From the NCBI GenBank assembly GCA_964427535.1, contig CAYRVF010000141.1, positions 1 through 12,329 on the forward strand: a stretch of 12,329 nucleotides of DNA, written 5' to 3'. This DNA is from CAYRVF01 sp964427535. Lineage in GTDB: Bacteria; Chloroflexota; Ktedonobacteria; Ktedonobacterales; JADMIN01. The position numbers and the translations under genes were made by a program. This document shows, piece after piece, positions 1 to 5,529 of this stretch (position 1 is its first letter; every line of letters begins with the position of its first letter). The notes below the pieces were generated by a model. The model was not told the origin of the DNA, made no database searches, and was given only the letters and a program-made list of their open reading frames with translations.

Positions 1-2
1 GC

Positions 3-92
3 TTCTCGTGCAACGCGCTCTACAACCCCACCGATGGCAAGGACGTGCTGCTGACAATCACTGGCACGCTCTCACCTTCCCCAGTTGGATGA
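3..92 (+). CDS. C-terminal end of an unrecognised protein (partial)
   Basis: Frame 3 is open from the window edge to a TGA at 90-92 and encodes 29 residues that read like a real protein end (NALYNPTDGKDVLLTITGTL, then SPSPVG). The alternating hydrophobic pattern around DVLLTITG would suit a beta strand of an exported or extracellular domain, but nothing identifies a family. The other two + frames give either an early stop or an arginine-rich shadow. The tail converges with the dinG-like gene and leaves 21 bases between the stop codons. The start and most of the gene lie outside the window, so this call rests only on plausible residue composition. Confidence 0.35.
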   Translation, partial: FSCNALYNPTDGKDVLLTITGTLSPSPVG

Positions 93-113
93 TGCGAGTC
101 GTGGAAGGGCTGT

Positions 114-2087
114 CTAGTAGTCCTCGTAGAAGGCGCGCACGTCGTCGAGCCGTTCGGTGCGACGCGCCGGAGGCAGCGCGGCGAGCACCTGCCGACCATA
201 ACTCTTGGTGTAAAGCCGCTTGTCGAGAATCGCCATCACGCCGCGGTCGTCGGTCGTTCGCAGCAAGCGCCCGATGCCCTGTTTGAGGCGCAGAATGGCC
301 TGCGGCAGCACGTAATTGCCGAACCAGTTCTCGCCGTCGGTCTTCATACGGTTCACCCGCGCCTCGTGGACCGGGTCGTCGGGCGGGTCGAACGGCAGCT
401 TGTCGATGACGACCAGCGAGAGCGCCTCGCCCGCGATATCGACACCCTCCCAGAAGCTCTTGAGGCCGAAGAGCACTGCCCGCTCGCGCTCGCGGAACTG
501 GCGCACCATCTCCAGACGTCCCATGGCGCCGCCCTGCACGATGAGGCTATAGCCCTGCTCGTCAAGCTCGCCTCCGATGCGGTCGAGCACGCCCTGCAGC
601 GCGTTCATGCTGCTGAAGAGCAGGAACGCTCGCCCTTCAGAAGCTTCGACTAGCGCCTCCATCTGCACCGCGAGCTCGTCCAGGTAGTCGCGGCTGGCTG
701 CGCCGAAGGCGGGCTCGTTGCGCATCCGTGGCACATAGAGCAGCGCATGGGAGCGGTAGTCGAAGGCGAGGGGCAGCACGGTCTCTTCCGCGCTCGGGGG
801 CAAGCCGGTGCGCTGGCGGTAGAATGCGAAGCTGTCGTTGATGGCGAGCGTGGCCGAGGTCGTGATCGTCGGAATGCGGTCGAAGAGTTTCTCGCGCAGC
901 AGATCGGCGACCGAGAGCGGCGCGGCCGAGACGGAGAACGAGGGCGCGCTGTTGCGCCTGCGGACCTCGCCGGTGCGCTCGATGTAGTAGACCTTCTCCT
1001 CCGGCTGCTCGACGCTGAAGACGGTGCGCAGGTCCGAGGCGAGGTTGCGCGTGCGCTTCACCAGCTTGTCGTAGAGCTGGTCCTCTTTGTCGTCCATGTT
1101 GAGCGGCCGCTCGCGCATCAGGCTGGAAGCCACGTCGTCCATCACCGAGGCGAGACGCAGCCCCTCTTGCAGCGGCTGTGTCAGCGTCTGGCGGCCACGC
1201 GCGTCGGGCCGCGCCACGTCTGCGAGCGCCTGCCACAGCTTGCCGTTCGCGGCGATGGCCGCTTCCTGCGCGCTGGGGCTGGCATGCTGCCGCAGTCGCT
1301 GCTGCGAGAGCAGGCTGCTGATGCGTCCCGGTGAGACGGTGATGGTGAAGGCGCGGGTCGCCTCTTCCTCCAAATGATGTGCCTCGTCGACGATGACGAC
1401 GTCGCGCTCGGGCAGCAGAAAGCCGTCCATCGCGATGTCGAGCAGCAGCAGCGTGTGGTTCACGACGATGATCTGCGCTCGACGGGCGTTCTCGCGCATC
1501 GTGCGCACGTAGCAGTCGCCGAAGAACGGGCAGGCACGCCAGGCGCAGTGATCGGAGTCGGCGGCGAGCCGTCCGCGCGTGTCGGGCGCGAGCGCCATCG
1601 GCAGCAGGTCGAGGTCGCCGTTCCAGGGATCGTCGGCGCCATCCTCGCCGACCAGCTCACGCATCTGCAGGTAGGCGGGCTGGCGGACGATCTGCTGAAA
1701 CGCGTCCTCTTCCTGTAGCCGGTCGAGGCACAGATAGTTACCCATGCCCTTGACGAGAGCGGCCTCGAAGTCCTGCACGTACCGCTGCACGAAGGGGATG
1801 TCTTTGTAGAAGAGCTGTTCCTGCAGGGCTTTGTTGGCCGTGCTGATGATGGCAACCTTGCCTGAGCGGATGATCGGCAGCAGGTAGGCGAGAGACTTGC
1901 CGGTGCCGGTGCCTGCCTCGATCGCGGCGTGGCTCTCGTGTTCCAACGCGTGCGCGACCCGCAGTGCCATCTCGATCTGCGCGGGCCGCTCCTCGTAGCC
2001 GAGCAGCGCGCGTGAGAGTACGCCGCCCGTGCGTAGATCAGCCTCAATCGTCGCCTTCAGCGATACGTCCACCCGCACGTCGTCCAC
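114..2087 (-). CDS. dinG: DinG/XPD-family ATP-dependent DNA helicase with Fe-S cluster
   Basis: This is a 657-residue superfamily 2 helicase of the DinG/YoaA/XPD type, a cytoplasmic enzyme that unwinds DNA 5' to 3' in repair and at R-loops or stalled forks. Visible motifs are a Q-like motif (Y31, R34-P35, Q37), Walker A AGTGTGKS at 58-65, the four cluster cysteines C120, C181, C186 and C192, and the DEAH box at 234-237. Further on are a TTSATL motif III region and, near the end, motif VI QGIGRLLR. It lacks the N-terminal exonuclease domain of Bacillus DinG. Length is normal for the family. The start is GTG at 2085-2087, with AGGAA eight bases upstream. It stands alone as a transcription unit, with an extended -10 promoter candidate about 75 bases upstream. 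The exact paralogue (DinG or YoaA) cannot be settled here. Confidence 0.93.
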   Translation of the reverse strand: MDDVRVDVSLKATIEADLRTGGVLSRALLGYEERPAQIEMALRVAHALEHESHAAIEAGTGTGKSLAYLLPIIRSGKVAIISTANKALQEQLFYKDIPFVQRYVQDFEAALVKGMGNYLCLDRLQEEDAFQQIVRQPAYLQMRELVGEDGADDPWNGDLDLLPMALAPDTRGRLAADSDHCAWRACPFFGDCYVRTMRENARRAQIIVVNHTLLLLDIAMDGFLLPERDVVIVDEAHHLEEEATRAFTITVSPGRISSLLSQQRLRQHASPSAQEAAIAANGKLWQALADVARPDARGRQTLTQPLQEGLRLASVMDDVASSLMRERPLNMDDKEDQLYDKLVKRTRNLASDLRTVFSVEQPEEKVYYIERTGEVRRRNSAPSFSVSAAPLSVADLLREKLFDRIPTITTSATLAINDSFAFYRQRTGLPPSAEETVLPLAFDYRSHALLYVPRMRNEPAFGAASRDYLDELAVQMEALVEASEGRAFLLFSSMNALQGVLDRIGGELDEQGYSLIVQGGAMGRLEMVRQFRERERAVLFGLKSFWEGVDIAGEALSLVVIDKLPFDPPDDPVHEARVNRMKTDGENWFGNYVLPQAILRLKQGIGRLLRTTDDRGVMAILDKRLYTKSYGRQVLAALPPARRTERLDDVRAFYEDY

Positions 2088-2161
2088 GAGAGTTCCTGCC
2101 TAGCCGCGCGCCGGTGAATCTTGGAGTCTACTGGTCCCGCGGTGGCACGCTTCGCCCCGTC

Positions 2162-2170
2162 AGTGTATCA
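2162..2170 (-). promoter_or_regulatory. Extended -10 promoter candidate for the dinG-like gene
   Basis: Read on the minus strand this is TGATACACT, a TGnTACACT extended -10 element. No good -35 hexamer lies 16-18 bases upstream, which is tolerated when the TG extension is present. The predicted transcript would start near 2155 and carry a leader of about 70 bases to the GTG at 2087. The same TACACT core serves the SDR and thioredoxin genes. Confidence 0.35.
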
Positions 2171-2264
2171 TAGGATGCCGCCCGAACCCGACAGATCGGG
2201 ACATCTGCCGCGCCGCGGGCATGACAGATCCTACCCGTGCAATGCGTTATAGGTACGGACGCCC

Positions 2265-3032
2265 CTACAGCCGGCCTGCGTGGATCATCATGCCGCCGTC
2301 GACGAAGAGCGTCGTGCCGGTAACATAGCTCGCCTCGTCGCTCACCAGCCAGGCCACCGCGTTCGCCACGTCGTCTGGATTGCCGATGCGCTTGAGCGGA
2401 ATCTCGGCTAACAGCTCCTGCTTCTTCGCGGGGTCGTTGAGTGTCTGGGTGTTGATCGGCGTTTCGATGGCGCCGGGTCCGATGTTGACGATGCGGATGT
2501 TGTGCTCGGCCAGCTCGTTCGCCAGCGTGCGGTTGAGCATGCGCAGCCCACCCTTCGCCGCGCAGTACACGGCGTTGCCGACCATCGGCACCTCTTCGTG
2601 GACCGACGAGATGTTGATGATGACGCCGCCTCCGCCCTGCGCGATCATCTGCCGGGCGGCGGCCTGCGCGGCGAAGTAGGGACCCTTCAGGTCAACTGCG
2701 ATCTGGCGATCGAAGCTCTCCTCGGTGACGTCGGTGAAGGGGGTCGGCTGCTCGATGCCGGCGTTGTTCACCAGCACGTCAAGCCGGCCGAACTCCTCGA
2801 CGGTCTGTTGGACCATACGCCGCACGTCCGCGACCTGCGAGACGTCGGCCTTGATGACAAGCGCCTTGCCGCCGTTCTTCCGTATCTCGTCGGCAATCGC
2901 GTTCGCCTCCCGATCGTGTTTATGGTAGTCGAGTGCGACGTACATGCCCTCGCGCGCGAGCCTGCGCACGATGCCCGAGCCGATGCCGAGTGAGCCGCCT
3001 GTGACGATAGCTACCTTATGGTCGAGCGCCAT
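2265..3032 (-). CDS. Short-chain dehydrogenase/reductase, glucose 1-dehydrogenase-like
   Basis: This 255-residue classical SDR oxidoreductase is a soluble NAD(P)-dependent enzyme. It shows the cofactor motif TGGSLGIG at 11-18, NNAG at 89-92, the catalytic serine region at S142/S143, and YCAAK with Y156 and K160. GPGAIETP follows at 185-192, and the usual VTGTTLFVDGG end is present. The Y-H-K segment after the second strand (36-38) suggests NADPH preference. At the place of the catalytic-tetrad Asn it has D114 (VDLKG), a substitution also seen in glucose-dehydrogenase-like SDRs. It resembles proteins annotated as glucose 1-dehydrogenase, but substrate cannot be assigned from sequence alone. 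ATG 3030-3032 is chosen because GGGAGGAA lies seven bases upstream. It follows the cysteine desulfurase on the same strand but has its own promoter candidate. Confidence 0.95.
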   Translation of the reverse strand: MALDHKVAIVTGGSLGIGSGIVRRLAREGMYVALDYHKHDREANAIADEIRKNGGKALVIKADVSQVADVRRMVQQTVEEFGRLDVLVNNAGIEQPTPFTDVTEESFDRQIAVDLKGPYFAAQAAARQMIAQGGGGVIINISSVHEEVPMVGNAVYCAAKGGLRMLNRTLANELAEHNIRIVNIGPGAIETPINTQTLNDPAKKQELLAEIPLKRIGNPDDVANAVAWLVSDEASYVTGTTLFVDGGMMIHAGRL

Positions 3033-3093
3033 CAGTCTTCCTCCCGCGAGCGTGGATGTCCGTCGAGCAGTCTGTAATGCTCTCTAGAGAAAG

Positions 3094-3102
3094 AGTGTAG
3101 CA
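3094..3102 (-). promoter_or_regulatory. Extended -10 promoter candidate for the SDR gene
   Basis: The minus strand reads TGCTACACT, identical over all nine bases to the -10 region of the thioredoxin promoter. There is no convincing -35. The predicted start is near 3087, giving a leader of about 55 bases that contains the palindrome TCTCTAGAGA (3081-3090). A large imperfect inverted repeat covers the upstream side of this promoter. Confidence 0.45.
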
Positions 3103-3104
3103 CG

Positions 3105-3143
3105 CTCCAGACCACGGCCCGGTACCGAGCGCGTGGCCTGGAG
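3105..3143. repeat. Interrupted inverted repeat between the desulfurase end and the SDR promoter
   Basis: CTCCAG (3105-3110) pairs with CTGGAG (3138-3143), and after one mismatch CCACG (3112-3116) pairs with CGTGG (3132-3136). The centre holds a smaller palindrome, CGGTACCG, at 3120-3127. The element could be the transcription terminator of the desulfurase, although no T-run directly follows on the minus strand. It could also be an operator over the -35 side of the SDR promoter. The sequence alone does not decide. Confidence 0.45.
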
Positions 3144-3164
3144 TGGATGGGCAGCGGAGAGTGC

Positions 3165-4340
3165 TTACGCCGTCACGGCGGGGCGTGTGGAGAGGGCGCG
3201 CAGTCGCTCGACGATGCCCGGAAGCTGGTCGAGCACGAAGGTGATGTCGTCCTCGGTGGTGGTGCGGCCGAGTGTCAGGCGCAGGTGCCCGCGCTCCTGG
3301 CTGGGCGTGAGGTGCAGCGCAACCAGCACGTGCGACGGCTCAACCGAGCCGGTGGCGCAAGCGCTGCCGCTCGAGGCCGCGACGTTCATGAGGTCGAGGT
3401 TGAGCAGCAGCGACTCGCCTTCGACCCCCGCCAGCGCAAAGCTCGCGCTCCCTGGCAGGCGGTGTGTCGGATGTCCAGTGAGCTGGCTGTCGGGGATGCG
3501 CAGCACGCCCTCGATGAGGCGGTCGCGGAGCTGGCTGAGCCGCTGGGCCTCGCTTGCGCGCTCGGTGGCGGAGAGCTCCAGCGCGTAGGCCAGGCCGACG
3601 GCTCCGGCGACGTTCTCGGTGCCTGCACGACGGTTGCGCTCCTGCGAGCCGCCGAGAATCTGCGGCTGCAGGCGCGTGCCCTGGCGGATGTAGAGAACGC
3701 CAACGCCTTTGGGGCCATAGAACTTGTGCGCCGAGAGCGAGAGCAGATCGACGCCCAGCGCGTTCACGTCGAGGTCCATGATTCCACCGGCCTGCACGGC
3801 ATCGGTGTGGAACGGCACGCGGTGCGCGCGGCAGATCGTGCCAATCTCGGCGATCGGCTGGAGCGTGCCGATCTCATTGTTGGCGAACATGACGCTGACG
3901 AGCGCGGTCTCGTCAGAGATCGCGGCCTCGACGGCGGCAGGGTCCACCATGCCGGTCGCGTCGACGGGCAGGTACGTAACGGTGAAGCCCTCGCGCTCGA
4001 GCTGCTGGCAGGTGTGCAACACCGCATGGTGCTCGATGGCGCTGGTGATGATGTGCTTGCCGCGCCTGCGCTGCGAGTAGGCGACGCCCTTGATCGCGAG
4101 ATTGTCGGCTTCCGAGCCGCCGCCGGTGAAGACGATCTCCGTGGGACGGCAGCCGAGCACGCGCGCGACCGTCTCGTGCGCTTCGTCCAGCGCTTCGAAG
4201 CTCTGGCGGCCGAGCCGGTAGATGCTGCTCGCGTTGCCGAAGCGCTCGGTGAAGTAGGGCAGCATGCGCTCGACGACACGTGGGTCGGTGGGCGTGGTGG
4301 CGGCGTGATCCATATAGATGGTGCCATCTGAGAGCGGCAT
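3165..4340 (-). CDS. nifS: Cysteine desulfurase, NifS/IscS group I
   Basis: This PLP-dependent enzyme converts L-cysteine to alanine and leaves a persulfide on its active-site cysteine, supplying sulfur for Fe-S clusters, tRNA thiolation or cofactors. Numbering from the ATG at 4338-4340 (391 residues), it opens with IYMDHAATTP. It has EHHAV with H104/H105, the cofactor-binding HTDAVQ region (178-183), the PLP lysine K206 in SAHKFYGPKG, RRAGTEN at 238-244, and catalytic C328 in SSGSACATGS. The extended loop after the cysteine places it with NifS/IscS rather than SufS. An in-frame ATG ten codons upstream (4370) is possible, but it has no ribosome site; the chosen start has AAAGGTG about eight bases before it and matches the usual family N-terminus. 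No scaffold gene iscU is adjacent. It diverges from thioredoxin. Confidence 0.95.
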   Translation of the reverse strand: MPLSDGTIYMDHAATTPTDPRVVERMLPYFTERFGNASSIYRLGRQSFEALDEAHETVARVLGCRPTEIVFTGGGSEADNLAIKGVAYSQRRRGKHIITSAIEHHAVLHTCQQLEREGFTVTYLPVDATGMVDPAAVEAAISDETALVSVMFANNEIGTLQPIAEIGTICRAHRVPFHTDAVQAGGIMDLDVNALGVDLLSLSAHKFYGPKGVGVLYIRQGTRLQPQILGGSQERNRRAGTENVAGAVGLAYALELSATERASEAQRLSQLRDRLIEGVLRIPDSQLTGHPTHRLPGSASFALAGVEGESLLLNLDLMNVAASSGSACATGSVEPSHVLVALHLTPSQERGHLRLTLGRTTTEDDITFVLDQLPGIVERLRALSTRPAVTA

Positions 4341-4421
4341 AGGACTTGCACCTTTTCTTATGAAGGGCATCCGTGCGCTCGGCAGGCGGCGCGGGTGCGA
4401 TGTAGACAGCCTACTGCTAGC

Positions 4422-4451
4422 ATGATAGCACCGGCACGCGCGGCCTCACAA
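4422..4451 (-). promoter_or_regulatory. Promoter candidate for the cysteine desulfurase
   Basis: On the minus strand TTGTGA (4451-4446) is followed after 18 bases by TATCAT (4427-4422), preceded by TG one base away, so both a partial -35 and an extended -10 are present. The leader to the ATG at 4340 would be about 75 bases. A TGCTA/TAGCA inverted repeat (4415-4419 and 4426-4430) overlaps the -10. Confidence 0.5.
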
Positions 4452-4559
4452 GAACGGGAGGGAGGGCGTCGCGCGTGGCGGATTGGGGGTGAGAGTGCGG
4501 GTGTACCGGCCCGCGTAGGTTGTGCTGAGGGCACTGCCGCGGCCCGCACCCGCATGCCC

Positions 4560-4589
4560 TTGACGCTCATTCTCAGTGGGTGCTACACT
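4560..4589 (+). promoter_or_regulatory. Sigma-70-type promoter of the thioredoxin-regulator pair
   Basis: TTGACG (4560-4565) is followed after 18 bases by TACACT (4584-4589), with TG at 4581-4582 making an extended -10. This is the best promoter in the window. Transcription should begin near 4596, giving a leader of about 56 bases to the ATG at 4652, and the start point falls inside the operator-like repeat. Confidence 0.65.
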
Positions 4590-4592
4590 ACA

Positions 4593-4615
4593 TACGGTAC
4601 CGGGGTATGGTACAT
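4593..4615. promoter_or_regulatory. Operator-like G-tract inverted repeat at the thioredoxin start site
   Basis: GTACC (4597-4601) and GGTAC (4609-4613) form a perfect inverted repeat around GGGGTAT; nested in it are TACC/GGTA arms (4598-4601 and 4604-4607) and the palindrome CGGTACCG (4595-4602). From memory, the B. subtilis CsoR operator at copZA has the same GGGGTATGGTA half next to a TACC-type half. It lies over the predicted +1 of the promoter at 4560-4589, where a bound repressor would block transcription. The obvious candidate ligand is the CsoR-family protein encoded second in this transcript. Binding is inferred, not shown. Confidence 0.45.
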
Positions 4616-4651
4616 GATTCGAGGCGGACCGCTGTGTCCGGGAGGATTGTC

Positions 4652-4990
4652 ATGGCAGGCGCATATATCGAAGTAAGCGACGCGGATTTTGCGAATAAGG
4701 TTCTCGGCTCTGATAAGCCGGTGATCGTGGACTTCTGGGCTCCCTGGTGCGCTCCGTGCCGGATGATGGCCCCGACCTTCGAGGCGTTGTCGAACGAGTA
4801 TCAGGGCAAGATCACCTTTGCCAAGCTCAACACCGACGACAGCCCCATGACGCCGGGCCGCTACGGAATTCAGGGCATCCCGACGCTGATCATCTTCCAG
4901 GGCGGCCGCCCGGTTGGCCAGATGGTAGGCGTGCAGCAACGCGAGACGCTGAAGCGGAACCTCGATCAGGTGCTCAACAGCGTCGCCTAG
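4652..4990 (+). CDS. trxA: Thioredoxin
   Basis: This 112-residue cytoplasmic dithiol-disulfide oxidoreductase reduces protein disulfides and persulfides and is itself recharged by thioredoxin reductase. It has the buried aspartate D27, the active site WCAPC (32-36) and cis-proline P77 in GIPT. The sequence covers the usual thioredoxin fold with no signal peptide. The middle residue of the active site is Ala rather than the commoner Gly of WCGPC. ATG 4652 is preferred over upstream in-frame starts from 4580 because GGGAGGA lies five bases before it, the family N-terminus fits, and the longer version would begin inside the promoter. It is the first gene of a likely two-gene operon with the CsoR-family regulator 87 bases downstream, and it diverges from the cysteine desulfurase. 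Confidence 0.95.
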   Translation: MAGAYIEVSDADFANKVLGSDKPVIVDFWAPWCAPCRMMAPTFEALSNEYQGKITFAKLNTDDSPMTPGRYGIQGIPTLIIFQGGRPVGQMVGVQQRETLKRNLDQVLNSVA

Positions 4991-5026
4991 TCGCGCTCAA
5001 ACCGGCGAACGAGAGTTATTCCTATG

Positions 5027-5057
5027 AGGGGCGCGGCTCGACACGGGCAGCGCCCTT
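5027..5057 (+). other. Stem-loop between thioredoxin and the regulator gene
   Basis: GGGCGC (5029-5034) pairs with GCGCCC (5050-5055) around a 15-base loop, extendable by a G-U and an A-T pair. Only TT follows, so it is at best a weak terminator. It may instead be a processing or stabilising element that sets different levels of thioredoxin and regulator. Confidence 0.3.
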
Positions 5058-5077
5058 GACTGTGCAGGCGAGAACGC

Positions 5078-5347
5078 ATGAATACACTGCCGGAACAGAC
5101 CGAGACCGACGTGCAGCTTCGTCTGCGTCGTATCGAGGGTCAGATTCGGGGTGTCATCGGCATGCTGGCGGATGGGAAGCCGTGCGAGCAGGTGGTGGCG
5201 CAGATCTTGGCCGCCCGCGCTGCGATGGACCGCGTCGCGATGGAAGTGCTCAAATGCCAGGTATCCGAAACGCTGACCGATGAAACATCAATCGATACCC
5301 GCGACAAGGTCATTCGCACGATCGAGCTGCTCAATAAGGTGCGCTAG
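5078..5347 (+). CDS. CsoR/FrmR-family transcriptional repressor, atypical ligand set
   Basis: This 89-residue all-helical DNA-binding protein of the CsoR/RcnR/FrmR (DUF156) family shows the hallmark RLRRIEGQIRG (15-25), C36 in GKPCEQVV, and the helix AARAAMDRVAMEVLK. Metal-sensing members carry His 25 residues after the conserved Cys; here that position is Q61, with Cys at 60 and Thr at 65. The Cu(I) set Cys-His-Cys is therefore absent, and so is the N-terminal Pro2 of FrmR. Cys36 and Cys60 remain as possible thiol sensors, which recalls persulfide-sensing CstR, where I remember Asn in place of His. ATG 5078 has AGGCGAG five bases upstream. Co-transcription with thioredoxin and the operator-like site at their promoter suggest autoregulation. 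Family membership is firm; effector is unknown. Confidence 0.9.
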   Translation: MNTLPEQTETDVQLRLRRIEGQIRGVIGMLADGKPCEQVVAQILAARAAMDRVAMEVLKCQVSETLTDETSIDTRDKVIRTIELLNKVR

Positions 5348-5385
5348 GCGTATCCGCGGGCAGATGCTCGGTCTACGTCGACACA

Positions 5386-5400
5386 TGACATAATATGTCA
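5386..5400. repeat. Perfect 15-base palindrome downstream of the regulator
   Basis: TGACATA and TATGTCA flank a single central A. The element is strikingly AT-rich for this DNA and lies 38 bases after the regulator stop and just before the terminator hairpin. It has the shape of a binding site for a dimeric regulator and includes a TAATAT that could act as a -10, but no -35 accompanies it. Confidence 0.5.
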
Positions 5401-5406
5401 GGGTTG

Positions 5407-5445
5407 CCGCGCCATGAGATACTATCTCGTGGCGCGGTTTGTTGT
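5407..5445 (+). terminator. Rho-independent terminator after the regulator gene
   Basis: A 14-pair stem (5407-5420 with 5424-5437, one U-G pair) closes a three-base loop ACT and is followed by TTTGTTGT. This is the strongest hairpin in the window. It ends the thioredoxin-regulator transcript about 60 bases after the stop codon and separates it from the isomerase gene. Confidence 0.75.
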
Positions 5446-5529
5446 ACGCGCTTCAGCAGGCAACTTCGCGCCCTGCCTGATGGCACGCCAGGATCACATC
5501 AGTAGACCGAGATACAGGGGTAGACGCAC

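Larger units (their letters stand above)
4341..4651. other. Divergent intergenic region between desulfurase and thioredoxin
   Basis: These 311 bases contain no credible gene; the small frames crossing them are arginine-rich shadows. They hold a minus-strand promoter near 4422-4451 and a plus-strand promoter at 4560-4589. A perfect 8-base inverted repeat TGCGGGTG (4496-4503) / CACCCGCA (4547-4554) sits just before the plus-strand -35. GTACCGG occurs at 4503-4509 and again at 4597-4603, inside the operator-like site. The layout suggests shared regulation of two divergent sulfur/thiol genes. Confidence 0.6.

Noticed and set aside
2140..2160. TGGCACG as a sigma-54 -24 element
   Set aside because: No TTGC/GC element follows at -12 spacing, and the sequence is not placed before a gene on that strand. 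Other TGGCA sites I checked also lacked a -12 element.
3147..4331. Long open frame on the + strand opposite the cysteine desulfurase
   Set aside because: It is the antisense shadow of a well-conserved enzyme with all catalytic motifs; GC-rich codon use keeps the opposite frame open.
4580..4651. Upstream start for thioredoxin at 4580
   Set aside because: The extra 24 residues would be encoded by the promoter -10 and operator-like repeat; GGGAGGA precedes ATG 4652.
5056..5090. TTGACT near the regulator start as a -35 of an internal promoter
   Set aside because: A -10 at proper spacing would fall on the start codon and transcription would begin inside the gene.
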